Source: Candidatus Zixiibacteriota bacterium (GTDB taxonomy: Bacteria > Zixibacteria > MSB-5A5 > GN15 > FEB-12). From it: a stretch of DNA of 64,000 nucleotides. The notes under the pieces are model-generated. The model saw only the letters and a program-made list of their open reading frames with translations, was not told where the DNA came from and searched no databases. The position numbers and the translations under genes are program-made. Below, in pieces: positions 16,583-26,542 of this stretch (positions are counted from its first letter, which is position 1; each line of letters opens with the position of its first letter). The stretch is from positions 86,263 to 150,262 of the forward strand of contig JBFMDV010000032.1 in assembly GCA_040753875.1 (NCBI GenBank), read 5' to 3'.

Positions 16583-19510
16583 TCACGGACAGGCCGGGAG
16601 GGAGGCACCGAAGAACAGGAAGTCGATCAGAGCCTGCAAGTCCGAGATATCAACCGACGCTGAGTTATCGACATCGTTCTCCTGGAAGCAGCTCGAAATA
16701 GAACCGCCGAAGAACAAGAAGTCGACCATCGCCGACAAGTCTGAGATGTCCACGAGATCGCCGGGATCGCCGTCGACATTTCCTGTGTTGCCAGTGCAGC
16801 AGGAGCAGGTGTACGTGGCGACTTCACCCATGTGACCGCCGCAGTACAGGAAAGTCCAACCGGCCGCCCAGGACTGGCTCAGCGGCTGTGCGGGGTCGAA
16901 AGCACCGGAATATCCGACGGTCTGAATGTAGCCGTTCGGATCGACCACAGCCTGGAAGCTGGTGGCGGCAGGGCTGCAGGTAGCCGGACGAGGATCAAGA
17001 CCGGCATTTTGGATGCGGCTGGTGCCGCGAGCCAGCGGGTCGGTCAGCTCAAGCGAGTTGTTCGCCGCCATGTAAGCATCGACACCTGTGCCGTTGGAAA
17101 TAGCCGTCCAAGTGGTACCAGCTCCGAAATTGGCGAAAAAGTTGTTCTCCAGCTTGACCTGCGTACCGATGAGAGCATTCGACGCAGCGTTGCTGATATC
17201 GACCGCCTTGCGGGCCCAATCTGAGTAGATCGAATTGTAGAAGTATCCGCCGGTTCCGGAGCGGAAACTGACCACATAGTCATTGTCCGTTTCACCAGAG
17301 GCCGCGCCGGAGCCGTATCCGGTAACGTTCGAGATATACGGCCAGGCGCCCGGAGCCGTAATGCAACCACCCGGCGTGCAGTAATCGATCTCGTGAGCGC
17401 GGCTGCCTGAGGACGGAAGGACAGCATCCTTGATGCAGAACCAGAACTGGCCGGAACCACTGTAGCCGAAGTCCCAGTCGAAACCATCGTCATCGCAGAA
17501 AGCAGTGATCAAATACGACGTGTTGACAGTCCCGCCGAAGAACTCGAACCCATCGTCCAGATTCTGGTACGCTTCGACGTGATCGATGACTGTTCCGCTG
17601 CCCACGCCGCCCATGGTGAGGCCGTTGATTTCGTTGGCCGCGCCGATGATGGAGCCACCATGACGCAGAGAAGCGTAGCGGAAGACGCCGGAGTTGTCGT
17701 TCGGTATACCGCCGCCGAATTCGCCGCGCGGCTCGGTGGTCGGAATCCCTTCAATCTGGGCGACACCGGTGGCGGTGGTGACGGTCGAGTTGCCGAGAAT
17801 AATGACCGAGCCCCAGAGCCCCTTGCCGGCGGCGCCGAGAGGGATATCATTCGGGTCATCGACATCGTCGGTCGACGCCGTGAACACGACCGGGCAGTCG
17901 GATGCGCCGGTAGCGTAGATCTTGCCGCCGCGCGCCACAATGAGAGCGGTCGCAGCCGCGCCTTGGCCGGGGTTACCCTTGATGACGGTGCCGGGACCGA
18001 TAATCAGTTGTTCGCCTGTCTCGACGTATACGAATCCGCTTAGGTTGATAACGGTGTCCTGATTCCAGACCACTGTGCCGACCATGTTGGCATCGGTGAA
18101 CACCTGCACAGGCTTGCCATTGTCTGTGATGCAGTTGCAGTCGGCCAGTTGAGTACACTGAATGAGAATGTTGTAGAACGACGTGGCGGACCAGCCGCAG
18201 AGCCAGGGACTGACATTCGGCTCGAACGCGCCACGGTAGGTGGTGGGCACGATGTAACCGTTCGGATCGGCCACTGCCACCGCACCGGCGACAGCGGTGT
18301 TGATTGACCGGGGATCAAGGCCGTTGTTCTGGATGCGACTGATGGATGCGACATTCGCCGTGGCGGTAATCGCATTATTGGCCGCCATGTAGGCATCGAC
18401 GCCCGCGCCGTTGCAGATGGCCGTGAAAGTAGCGCCGGCGCCGAATCCAAAGTACAGGTTGTTTTCGAGTTTAACCTGGGTGCCGATCAGCGCGTTGGAG
18501 GCGGCGTTGCTGATGTCCACCGCTCGCTGTGCGAAATCTTCATATACGTTGTTGTAGAAGTAGCCGCCGGTGCCGGAGCGGAAGCTGACCACGTAATCAT
18601 TGTCGGTTTCGCCGGAGGCAGCGCCTGAGCCGATGCCGGTCACGTTGGAAACGTAGGGCCAGACGCCCGGAGCAGCGATGCAGCCGCCCGGCGTGCAGTA
18701 ATCTATCTCATGGGCGCGGCTGCCGGAGGAGGGGAGCACGGCGTCTTTCAGCACGAACCAGAACTGCCCGGAGCCGCTGAAACCGAAGTCCCAGTCGAAA
18801 CCATCGTCGTCGCAGAAGACGGCCGCCAGGTAGCTGGTGTTGACCGTGCCGCCGAAGAACTCGAAGCCATCGTCGAGGTTCTGGAACGCTTCGACATGGT
18901 CGATCTTGGTGCCGCGACCCACACCACCCATGGTGAGGCCGTTGATTTCATTCGCAGCGCCTATGATGGAACCACCATGACGCAGAGAAACATAGCGAAA
19001 GACGCCCGAGTTGTCGTTCGGGTTGACGCCGCCGTATTCGGCACGCGGCTCGGTAGTCGGAATACCTTCAATCTGGGCGACACCGGTTGCCGTGGTGACG
19101 GGAGCGCTGCCGAGTATGATGACCGAACCCCAGAGTCCCTTGCCGGCTGCTCCGAGCGGGATATCGTTCGGGTCGTCAACGTTATCGCTGATGGCCGTGA
19201 AGATGATCGGCTTCTTCTCGGTCCCCTCGGCGTAAATCTTGCCGCCACGGGCCACAATTAAAGCGGTGGCCGAAGCGCCCTGGCCGGGGTTTCCCTTAAT
19301 GATGGTGCCCGGTTCGATAATTAGTATCTCGCCGGATTCGACGTAGACGAATCCCGTGAGATTCCAAACGGTGTCGGCCGACCAGACGGTCGTGCCGACG
19401 ATATTTGCGTCGGTTACTACTTTGACCGGCTTTCCGGCCTCGGACACCTGGCTATAGCTGAGCGCAGGCAGCACGAGGACGAAAAGAGTCAGCATGATCT
19501 TGCGAAGCAT
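16583..19510 (-). CDS. Large secreted protein: two tandem homologous halves plus dockerin-like repeats
   Basis: 975 residues from the ATG at 19510 (GGAGG just upstream; the TTG at 19522 is rejected). After a signal peptide come two homologous halves of about 430 residues. Each opens with GKPV-V-TDAN-VGT-VW and continues with FVYVE-GE-LIIGPGTVIKG, DDGFEFFGGTVNTSYL, CDDDGFDWDFG and HEIDYCTPGGC: a right-handed beta-helix-like repeat protein. The tail carries two dockerin-type calcium loops (DISDLSAMVDFLF and DISDLQALIDFLF). Similar proteins are widespread in Bacteroidetes and relatives with unknown role. It follows the TonB receptor in the same direction across a 278-base gap, which suggests they work together at the cell surface. 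Confidence 0.8.
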   Translation of the reverse strand: MLRKIMLTLFVLVLPALSYSQVSEAGKPVKVVTDANIVGTTVWSADTVWNLTGFVYVESGEILIIEPGTIIKGNPGQGASATALIVARGGKIYAEGTEKKPIIFTAISDNVDDPNDIPLGAAGKGLWGSVIILGSAPVTTATGVAQIEGIPTTEPRAEYGGVNPNDNSGVFRYVSLRHGGSIIGAANEINGLTMGGVGRGTKIDHVEAFQNLDDGFEFFGGTVNTSYLAAVFCDDDGFDWDFGFSGSGQFWFVLKDAVLPSSGSRAHEIDYCTPGGCIAAPGVWPYVSNVTGIGSGAASGETDNDYVVSFRSGTGGYFYNNVYEDFAQRAVDISNAASNALIGTQVKLENNLYFGFGAGATFTAICNGAGVDAYMAANNAITATANVASISRIQNNGLDPRSINTAVAGAVAVADPNGYIVPTTYRGAFEPNVSPWLCGWSATSFYNILIQCTQLADCNCITDNGKPVQVFTDANMVGTVVWNQDTVINLSGFVYVETGEQLIIGPGTVIKGNPGQGAAATALIVARGGKIYATGASDCPVVFTASTDDVDDPNDIPLGAAGKGLWGSVIILGNSTVTTATGVAQIEGIPTTEPRGEFGGGIPNDNSGVFRYASLRHGGSIIGAANEINGLTMGGVGSGTVIDHVEAYQNLDDGFEFFGGTVNTSYLITAFCDDDGFDWDFGYSGSGQFWFCIKDAVLPSSGSRAHEIDYCTPGGCITAPGAWPYISNVTGYGSGAASGETDNDYVVSFRSGTGGYFYNSIYSDWARKAVDISNAASNALIGTQVKLENNFFANFGAGTTWTAISNGTGVDAYMAANNSLELTDPLARGTSRIQNAGLDPRPATCSPAATSFQAVVDPNGYIQTVGYSGAFDPAQPLSQSWAAGWTFLYCGGHMGEVATYTCSCCTGNTGNVDGDPGDLVDISDLSAMVDFLFFGGSISSCFQENDVDNSASVDISDLQALIDFLFFGASLPACP

Positions 19511-19788
19511 CGATTCCTCCAATGGGGTGTATGGACTTTCCTATCGTTTTGATTCCCAACCTGTCACAAAGAGAATGAATTGTGTTACATGTACCCGTGT
19601 GCCTGGGTGTGCACCTCCTCGTTAGGGTTACTGTCATATCGTCCGTTCTAATTGAATGAGGTCTCAGGACACCACTCGTCGTCTGGTTGGCTCTCACGTG
19701 CGGTGGCGTCATGACACGCGCTCTATGTTCATTCAGAATCATCATCTCTTTGTTAATACCGGTCCGTTACAGCCCAATTGGATTATTG

Positions 19789-22722
19789 TTAGAGTTGATA
19801 TGACATCCCGATTCCGAAGATGCGTCCGGTCGAATACTCGTTCGCGACGTAGTTCTGACCCTTGAACTGGTACGCCTTCTGAATCTTGCTGTCGGTCAGG
19901 TTGCGGGCCGAGGCCTTGAAGGTGATGCCGCGCCAGATGCGCTGTGACAGGGTGGCGTCTATAGTCGTTCGCGAGAGTTCGTAGATGTCCGGGTTCGCAT
20001 ACAGGCCGACCTCGGAGAGGCGCTTGCCGTAGCGGTTGTACAGAACTGACAGAGCGGTCCCGAGTCTCTCATTGGTATACCCGGCATCGATGTTAAGCAG
20101 GTAGGGGGACTGCCCCTGCAGGTCGCGTGTATCTTTCGCTCCCGGGTCTATATTTCGCTCCCCGAGCAGTTCTTCGTCGGTCAACTTCACTTCCGAGCGG
20201 ATGAGGCTGAAATTGCCGCCCAGTCGGAAATTGCGCAGCAGGTGGTGAATCTGGTCAAGCTGTTTGCGCCATTCAACTTCCAGGCCCATGACGGTGCCAC
20301 GATCGACATTCTCCCAGGTCACATCATAGTTCTGACCGACAATCACGCGCTCGATCGGGTTGTGAAAACGCTTATAGAAGGTGCTGACGGCCAGAAGCTC
20401 ACTGGGACGCGTGAACCACTCCCAGCGGAGGTCGTAGTTATCGATCTTGGTGTATTTCAGATTTCGGTTGCCGAAGATGTACGAGCCGCCAACGAACTCC
20501 CACGAGGCGTAGGGAGCCAGTTCGCGGAATGAAGGGCGAGCCAGGGTGCGGCCATAAGCTGAACGCACACTCATGTTGTCAGTCAGTTTGTAAATGAACG
20601 TAAGAGCCGGGAGCAGGTCACTGCCGCCGGCAAGGTCGGTAGTGTCGTTCTGACGGTAGATCTGGTCAAGTGTCAGGTCGGTGGTCTCGTACCGCAGGCC
20701 GCTCACTATCTGGAGCTTGGCCGTTAACGGCAGTTCCACCATACCATAAGCGCCGACAACATCCTGTGTCGCGTTGTAATTGCTAATTGGATCGCTGAAC
20801 GAGTTCCAGGTTACCGCGAGGTCGATGTAGTTGTCCGGCGTTGTGGTATCCGGCGCCGCGCCGACGTTGTTGTCATCGAGCCACGCATCGGGGTCTCCGT
20901 TGTAGTTATCCCGATAGGTCGTGCGCGTGTAATCGACACGCGGCATCCCCATGAGAAACTGGCGTTCGCGGAAACTGCGTGTCTTGTGCAGGAACGAGCC
21001 ACCCAAGCGGACTTTCGAGGAGAGATCGTTCCACTGTTTGAACGGTACGGTCAGGTCAAGCTGACCTTCGCGGTTGCGCTCGCTGGTGTAGCGGAAATAG
21101 TGGGACGGATAAATCTGAAAAATGCCGTAGGTGGAGTCGGTTGTGCCTTCGATGACGGTGGCGTTGTCGGAGAAATAACGCAGGTCGGGTTCGTCCTGTG
21201 ACGATTTGGAATCCGAAAGTTGCCACTCGAGGCGGACCGGCCCGATGATATTGGCGTGCTCACCACGTAACTGCCCACTGGAGAGCAGACGCTCGCTGTA
21301 TAACAAGTTTCGGGTGCGATACACGGCCCCCGGGCCAAGATTGTAGTTCCAACCTTCCACATACCGTGCCGTGGACTCGCCGCTGCGATTGTACAGATAG
21401 GTGAAGCTTATCTTGTGATTCTGTGCGACATAGTAGGACGTGTTCAGGAGCCCGCCCCACAACACTTCATCCTTGCCTGCTTCGTCGGTGTAGCGATAAA
21501 GAGAGTCCATTATGGTTCCCTGCCCGTACACTTGAAGCGGCAGCCACTGACCCAGCACGCCGCTCTTGTAGTAACTGTGATTGCGGCTGTAGTTGATGCT
21601 GGCCGAAATACCAAGCGGGCGGGTGAACAGAGTCCAGTTATCACCGTACGTGAGCGCATACGCCTGATTCAGCGGCGCGGTGGTCCGGATCGGCTTCATC
21701 GTACTGTTTATGGCCCGGCTGTCACGGGTTAACTGCTGTGCGAGAGCCGAATCGCGGGCCGCGGTCGATGGGTCCGGAGTGTTATAGGCAGGATCGGCCA
21801 GGTAGGATGGAGCCTCGCGAGAATCCCCACCCATGGCAATCCAGTCCTTCGATCCCCCCTTGTAAGTCAGAACGTCATCTTTGCCGGTTGTATTCGAATT
21901 GTAGGAAGTGGAGGTAGAAAAATTGATCGTGCGCCCCTCGGGCAAATCCTTGGTGGTAAGGTTCACACTGCCGCCGGAGAAGTTGCCGGGCTTGTCGGGC
22001 GTAAAGGTTTTTTCAACCACGATATTGTCAAGCAAACCGGCCGGCACGACGTCGAAATTGACCGCCTGCTTGTCCGGGTCTGCGCTGGGTGCCAACGAGC
22101 CGTTGATGCGCGTGTTGCTGTAGCGGTCCCCCAAACCGCGAATAAAGACGTACTTGCCGTCGGTCGAGGCGCCGGTAACATGCGACATGGCCTGGGCGGC
22201 ATCGCCGCTGCCGGAGCGGCCCATTTCTTCAGCGCTGATGGCATCGCTCACTGAATTGGAAAGCTGCCGCTGGCGGAGCATGGAGGCCTCGGAGTTTTTC
22301 ATCCGTTTGGCTTCAACCACCACTCCCTCCATCTGAATCACCTGTGGGCGAAGCGCCAGCTCCACCCGGGCGCTCGTGCCTTCAGTCACTTGTACATCGG
22401 TGACACGGGTCGGTGCATAGCCGACCATCGAAGCGGTCAGGGCATATGTCCCGATCGGCACACGCTTGACGATGAAGTTGCCGTCGAGGTCGGACACGGC
22501 GCCCAGTTTCGTGCCCTCGACCATCACGGTTGCGCCCAGCAGCGCCTCGCCGGTCTGGGCATCAAAGAGCCGACCTGCTATTCGCCCTTCTTTGACCTGC
22601 TGCGCTTCCTGCGCAGTTGCAGCCCCGCCGAACATTAAGATCGCCAGAAGCGCGAATGTGATTGAGGTTCTGAATACGGCGCGGAAGTCGCGCCGCTGAG
22701 CCGTTTTGGTTTGTTCGTTCAT
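19789..22722 (-). CDS. TonB-dependent receptor with carboxypeptidase-D-like N-terminal domain
   Basis: 977 residues from the ATG at 22722 (GAGG 8 bases upstream). Signal peptide, then a CarboxypepD_reg-like domain (GRIAGRLFDAQTGEALLGATV to about residue 110), a plug domain (DAISAEEMGRSGSGDAAQAM, VFIRGLGDRYSNTRINGSL, FSGGSVNLTTKD) and a 22-strand barrel ending FGIGMSYQL. Such receptors import large or scarce substrates across the outer membrane using energy passed on by TonB. It has the N-terminal extension common in SusC-like and Bacteroidetes-type receptors, but no SusD partner; the downstream gene is the duplicated dockerin protein. Substrate unknown. Confidence 0.95.
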   Translation of the reverse strand: MNEQTKTAQRRDFRAVFRTSITFALLAILMFGGAATAQEAQQVKEGRIAGRLFDAQTGEALLGATVMVEGTKLGAVSDLDGNFIVKRVPIGTYALTASMVGYAPTRVTDVQVTEGTSARVELALRPQVIQMEGVVVEAKRMKNSEASMLRQRQLSNSVSDAISAEEMGRSGSGDAAQAMSHVTGASTDGKYVFIRGLGDRYSNTRINGSLAPSADPDKQAVNFDVVPAGLLDNIVVEKTFTPDKPGNFSGGSVNLTTKDLPEGRTINFSTSTSYNSNTTGKDDVLTYKGGSKDWIAMGGDSREAPSYLADPAYNTPDPSTAARDSALAQQLTRDSRAINSTMKPIRTTAPLNQAYALTYGDNWTLFTRPLGISASINYSRNHSYYKSGVLGQWLPLQVYGQGTIMDSLYRYTDEAGKDEVLWGGLLNTSYYVAQNHKISFTYLYNRSGESTARYVEGWNYNLGPGAVYRTRNLLYSERLLSSGQLRGEHANIIGPVRLEWQLSDSKSSQDEPDLRYFSDNATVIEGTTDSTYGIFQIYPSHYFRYTSERNREGQLDLTVPFKQWNDLSSKVRLGGSFLHKTRSFRERQFLMGMPRVDYTRTTYRDNYNGDPDAWLDDNNVGAAPDTTTPDNYIDLAVTWNSFSDPISNYNATQDVVGAYGMVELPLTAKLQIVSGLRYETTDLTLDQIYRQNDTTDLAGGSDLLPALTFIYKLTDNMSVRSAYGRTLARPSFRELAPYASWEFVGGSYIFGNRNLKYTKIDNYDLRWEWFTRPSELLAVSTFYKRFHNPIERVIVGQNYDVTWENVDRGTVMGLEVEWRKQLDQIHHLLRNFRLGGNFSLIRSEVKLTDEELLGERNIDPGAKDTRDLQGQSPYLLNIDAGYTNERLGTALSVLYNRYGKRLSEVGLYANPDIYELSRTTIDATLSQRIWRGITFKASARNLTDSKIQKAYQFKGQNYVANEYSTGRIFGIGMSYQL

Positions 22723-22855
22723 CTTGTGGACCTCTTCCCTAAGAATCACTATGTTACTTGTCGTTGTATGGGGGGCGCAGATGCCCCTATCGTGCGACAG
22801 AACAGAACTGTCGGCGTGTTAAGGCTCCATTAGCGGGCCATTAGTTCTTGGCGAA

Positions 22856-22884
22856 TTGACTGTGGGGCGGGTGGGGCCTATCTT
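22856..22884 (+). promoter_or_regulatory. Predicted sigma-70 promoter for archease-rtcB
   Basis: TTGACT (22856-22861), a 17-base spacer, then TATCTT (22879-22884). The start codon of archease follows 40 bases after the -10, leaving a leader of about 33 bases. Confidence 0.65.
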
Positions 22885-22923
22885 CTAAGGAAGAAAATAC
22901 CCGTTCATGTCAGAAGATTGTTA

Positions 22924-23346
22924 ATGGCGCGTTACGAATTCATTGAGCACACCGCGGATATTGCCATCAGGGCGTTTGGCGACACGCTCGCCGAGGCGTT
23001 TGCATCGGCCGCCGATGCTTTTTTCGACATCGTGACCGGCAAATCGGCGATTCGGCCTGAGTTGTCCCTCAGTGTCGAAGCGGAGGGGATGGACCGGGAG
23101 ATGCTATTGGTGAATTTTCTGTCGAAACTTATTGTGGTGCACGAAGTGGATGGGTGGGTGTTGAGTGATTTTCACATTGAATTCCTTTCTTCAAATCGGC
23201 TGAAAGCCACCGCTCGGGGCGAGAAGTTTGTTGAGTCGCGACATGGCGAGGGGATTCAGATCAAAGGGGTGTCGTATCATATGATGGAGATTCACGATGG
23301 GGGCATCAGCGAGCCGAGCTATGTGCAGGTGTTGTTTGATATTTGA
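22924..23346 (+). CDS. Archease (RtcB activator)
   Basis: 140 residues from the ATG at 22924 (a TTG at 22918 is less likely). The archease pattern is clear: YEFIEHTADIAIRAFG at the start with the conserved His-Thr-Ala-Asp, LLVNFLSKLIVVHEVDGW in the middle, and IKGVSYHMMEIHDGG near the end with conserved Lys and His. Archease promotes guanylylation and multiple turnover of the tRNA/RNA ligase RtcB. The rtcB gene follows 37 bases downstream, the classical pairing. The N-terminal acidic residues that bind metal are present. Confidence 0.95.
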   Translation: MARYEFIEHTADIAIRAFGDTLAEAFASAADAFFDIVTGKSAIRPELSLSVEAEGMDREMLLVNFLSKLIVVHEVDGWVLSDFHIEFLSSNRLKATARGEKFVESRHGEGIQIKGVSYHMMEIHDGGISEPSYVQVLFDI

Positions 23347-23383
23347 GGTGTTATATTACCTTTCGAACCTGAAGTAATCTGCT

Positions 23384-24862
23384 ATGACTTGGAACGGCCC
23401 GATCCGCAAAATCGACGAATTCCGGTACGAAATACCGGATTCCTACCAAAGCCCGGTGATGAAACAGCTCGGCGTGAAAATGCTGGTGCCGGGACTAATC
23501 TACGCCGATGATCAGATGCTCAAGTCGATTCTGGCGGATGACTCACCGGACCAGGTGGCGAATGTAGCTACGCTGCCCGGAATCCTGGGGCATTCCATTG
23601 CCATGCCGGATATTCATCATGGCTACGGATTCGCGATCGGTGGTGTGGCCGCATTCGATGCCGGCTACGGCGTGATTTCACCCGGCGGGGTGGGGTATGA
23701 CATCAACTGTGGCGTGCGGTTGATTCGCTCCAATCTCCTGTTCCATGAAGCCAAGCCGCGCTTGCCGAAGCTGATCGACACCATGTTCTTCAATGTACCC
23801 TCGGGGGTCGGGTCGGAAGGGAAAGTCCGGCTGAATCGCCAACAGATTGACGAGGTGCTGGTATCGGGCGCAAGCTGGGCAATCCGAAACGGCTATGGCT
23901 GGGAGAGCGATCTGGAGGTCATGGAAGAGGGCGGGTGTATCGATGGCGCCAACCCGGAACTGGTCAGCGATAATGCCAAAAAAAGGGGAATTCCGCAGGT
24001 AGGAACACTGGGGGCGGGGAATCACTTTCTCGAAGTGCAGCGTGTCGATGCGATATATGACGTTGAAGCCGCGTCAGCGTTCGGGATCACCGAGGTGAAC
24101 CAGATAACGGTCATGATTCACACCGGCTCGCGCGGCTGCGGACATCAAATATGCACGGACTTTCTGGAAGTCATGCAGCGTGCTAACAAGAAATACGGCA
24201 TTCCGCTGGTGGATCGCGAACTGGCCTGCGCGCCGGCGAGTTCTCCCGAAGGACGGGAATATTTTTCGGCGATGAAGTGCGGGGCCAACTTCGCCTGGGC
24301 CAATCGCCAGATGATCAGCCACTGGGTGCGGGAGTCGTTCGAGAGCGTGTTCGGCAAACCAGCGACCGAACTCGGACTCGGATTGATCTACGATGTCGCG
24401 CACAACATGGCCAAGCTCGAAGAGCATGTGATTGACGGCAAGAAACGGCTGGTGTTTGTCCATCGCAAAGGGGCCACCCGGGCGTACCCGGCAGGGAATC
24501 AGGCGATACCGGTTCGGTACCGGCATGTCGGGCAGCCTGTGCTGATTCCGGGGGACATGGGGTCCGCCAGTTATCTCCTGGCCGGGTCAAACCTGGCCAT
24601 GGATGAGACGTTTGGCTCGACCTGTCATGGGGCTGGCCGCCGGATGTCGCGGCACGCCGCCATACGGTCGTATCAGCCCGACAAAGTGGTGGGGAAACTC
24701 GAAAGCGAGGGGATATATCTGCGCGCCAAGAGCCGCAGGGTGATTTCCGAGGAAGCCCCGGGAGCGTATAAGAATATTGACGAGGTGATAGAAATCTCTC
24801 ATAATGCCGGTATCGCTCGGAAGGTTGCCCGCCTTCGCCCCATCGGCGTAGTGAAAGGGTAG
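23384..24862 (+). CDS. rtcB: RNA-splicing ligase RtcB
   Basis: 492 residues, normal family length and no intein. Metal and catalytic motifs are all visible: GGVGYDINCGVRLI with the Mn-binding Asp and Cys, GTLGAGNHFLEVQ, IHTGSRGCGHQI, DVAHNMAKLEEH, HRKGATRAYP with the Lys-containing segment, and GSTCHGAGR with the late His near the nucleotide site. RtcB joins 2',3'-cyclic phosphate or 3'-phosphate RNA ends to 5'-OH ends using GTP. In bacteria it mends tRNA or rRNA cut by stress. It is cotranscribed with archease from a good promoter. Confidence 0.97.
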   Translation: MTWNGPIRKIDEFRYEIPDSYQSPVMKQLGVKMLVPGLIYADDQMLKSILADDSPDQVANVATLPGILGHSIAMPDIHHGYGFAIGGVAAFDAGYGVISPGGVGYDINCGVRLIRSNLLFHEAKPRLPKLIDTMFFNVPSGVGSEGKVRLNRQQIDEVLVSGASWAIRNGYGWESDLEVMEEGGCIDGANPELVSDNAKKRGIPQVGTLGAGNHFLEVQRVDAIYDVEAASAFGITEVNQITVMIHTGSRGCGHQICTDFLEVMQRANKKYGIPLVDRELACAPASSPEGREYFSAMKCGANFAWANRQMISHWVRESFESVFGKPATELGLGLIYDVAHNMAKLEEHVIDGKKRLVFVHRKGATRAYPAGNQAIPVRYRHVGQPVLIPGDMGSASYLLAGSNLAMDETFGSTCHGAGRRMSRHAAIRSYQPDKVVGKLESEGIYLRAKSRRVISEEAPGAYKNIDEVIEISHNAGIARKVARLRPIGVVKG

Positions 24863-24931
24863 CTGTCAAAGACGCGGCGTCATGCCGTGACAGGGCGCGT
24901 AACCTGTACCCTGAAACGACAAGGATTAGAG

Positions 24932-25825
24932 TTGTCTCGGAAAACTCGCGCCGCGGCGTTTTCGGTCGCGTCAAATGCGACGTTAGTTGTTCTCAAGCTG
25001 GTGGTTGGACTTCTGTCCGGCTCAGTCAGTATTCTCTCTGAAGCAATCCATTCGGCCAACGACCTCCTTGCCGCCATCATTGCGTTTTTCTCGGTGCGAG
25101 TTTCGGACCGTCCGCCCGACGCCGAGCACCCGTACGGTCACGGCAAGATAGAGAGTATCTCCGGCGCGATCGAGGCGGGGCTAATCATATTGGCCGCTGT
25201 CTGGATCGTGGTTGAAGCCATCAGGAAGATGATCTCCGGCGGCGCGGTGGAGCATCTGGAGTGGGGCATGGCCATCATGCTCTTCTCAGTTTTGCTAAAC
25301 GTGCTGGTGTCGCGCTACCTGTTCAAGGTTGCCCGACAGGAGGACTCACTCGCACTCGAAGCGGATGCGCAGCATCTGGCCACTGATATATATACTTCGA
25401 TGGGGGTGGCGGTCGGACTGGGATTAGTCTGGCTGACCGACTGGCATATTATTGATCCACTTGTGGCAATAGCGGTTGCGATCTTAATTTCCCGCGTGGG
25501 GTGGAAATTGACACGGGACGCGGTGGGACACCTGATGGACCACGGTCTGCCGGCCGCTGAGATCTCCCGCATCGAGCAGCTTCTTCGAGATGACCCACGC
25601 GTTCGCTCCTGGCATGACCTTCGTACCCGCAAGTCCGGCAGCGAACGCCATATTGATGTCCATATCGTCCTTCGGGAAGACGCAACTTTGGTCGAAGCCA
25701 ACCAGGTGGCGGATGACCTTGAGCAGAAGTTTGAGACTGTTTTCCCACGCTGCAATGTGGTTATCCATCCGGATCCCTATGATGACTCGATGACTCGACG
25801 GCAGACGCCCGGACAGAACAGTTAG
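24932..25825 (+). CDS. Cation diffusion facilitator (CDF) metal/proton antiporter
   Basis: About 298 residues. CDF signatures: SGSVSILSEAIHSANDLLAA in helix 2 with its metal-site Asp, HPYGHGKIE, and ALEADAQHLATDIYTS in helix 5 with the second His/Asp pair, then a cytoplasmic C-terminal domain with HIDVHIVL and a terminal VVIHPDP. It exports Zn2+, Fe2+ or Mn2+ in exchange for protons. The start is uncertain: TTG at 24932 has AAGGA 6 bases upstream and gives a normal N-terminus, while GTG at 24887 adds 15 residues. Metal choice cannot be read with certainty. Confidence 0.92.
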   Translation: MSRKTRAAAFSVASNATLVVLKLVVGLLSGSVSILSEAIHSANDLLAAIIAFFSVRVSDRPPDAEHPYGHGKIESISGAIEAGLIILAAVWIVVEAIRKMISGGAVEHLEWGMAIMLFSVLLNVLVSRYLFKVARQEDSLALEADAQHLATDIYTSMGVAVGLGLVWLTDWHIIDPLVAIAVAILISRVGWKLTRDAVGHLMDHGLPAAEISRIEQLLRDDPRVRSWHDLRTRKSGSERHIDVHIVLREDATLVEANQVADDLEQKFETVFPRCNVVIHPDPYDDSMTRRQTPGQNS

Positions 25826-25866
25826 CTGCCTGTCGTCAACGGACACTTTGCATCGTTCCAAATCGG

Positions 25867-26415
25867 TCAGCGTTTCGTGGCGAGGAAAGCCTTCAACGCA
25901 TTGAAGTCGGCATCGTCCTTAACGGAATAATCGTAATCGACATATTCCAGCGTGCCGGTCGGACTCGCCACAAACACCGAACGCTTCATGAGTCCCTGGT
26001 CCGGCACATAGACCCCCATCTTGCGGCCGAACTCGCGGGTCTGGTCCGCAAGGAGCTTAAACGGTAGATTCTGCTGTTTGGCAAACTCCTGGTGCGCGAA
26101 AACCAGATCGGCTGAAACAGGCAGAACCGTCACATTGAGCTTTTCAAACTCAGTCACGGCGTCGCGAAAACTGCACATTTCTTTGGTGCACCCGGGGGAA
26201 AAATCGGCGGGGTAGAACGCAATCAGATACTCTTTTCCCGCCATCTGGGCTGAGCCGAAGCCATCGAACACGATAGTGTCCTTGGTAGCGTACGGAAGCT
26301 TGAACTCGGGGATACGGTCGCCGACTTTCAGCATGGGGGTATCGGCGGCGTGGGCTGATAGCGTGACGAATAAGGTCGCCATAAGCACAATAGCTGCGAG
26401 AATTCTCCGACTCAT
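25867..26415 (-). CDS. Exported peroxiredoxin (BCP/PrxQ-like)
   Basis: 182 residues from the ATG at 26415, which has AAGGA upstream; the ORF extends further but that hides the signal peptide (ILAAIVLMATLFVTLSAHA). The mature domain has the peroxidatic loop PADFSPGCTKEMCSFRD, with Cys-x4-Cys as in BCP/PrxQ enzymes that form an intramolecular disulfide. They reduce peroxides with thioredoxin-type donors; this one would act in the periplasm. It stands alone, convergent with the CDF gene and divergent from the epimerase-like gene. Confidence 0.92.
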   Translation of the reverse strand: MSRRILAAIVLMATLFVTLSAHAADTPMLKVGDRIPEFKLPYATKDTIVFDGFGSAQMAGKEYLIAFYPADFSPGCTKEMCSFRDAVTEFEKLNVTVLPVSADLVFAHQEFAKQQNLPFKLLADQTREFGRKMGVYVPDQGLMKRSVFVASPTGTLEYVDYDYSVKDDADFNALKAFLATKR

Positions 26416-26507
26416 ATCGATTCCTTTCTTTGCAGTTATACGCAATCAAACCGTATCGAGCTTATCTCGGTTCCACCTGAACGCGGCGCGTTGCACCCGA
26501 TACGCAC

Positions 26508-26536
26508 TTGTCACCGGCGGGAGGTTTCCGTACATT
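26508..26536 (+). promoter_or_regulatory. Predicted leaderless promoter of the epimerase-like gene
   Basis: TTGTCA (26508-26513), a 17-base spacer, then TACATT (26531-26536), and the ATG six bases later. No ribosome binding site is present, which fits a message that begins at its start codon. Confidence 0.55.
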
Positions 26537-26542
26537 CGCGCC

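Noticed and set aside
26276..26542. Long N-terminal extension of the epimerase-like frame
   Set aside because: It is antisense to the start of the peroxiredoxin gene and has no recognisable protein content; the Rossmann motif begins just after the ATG at 26543, behind a -10 box.
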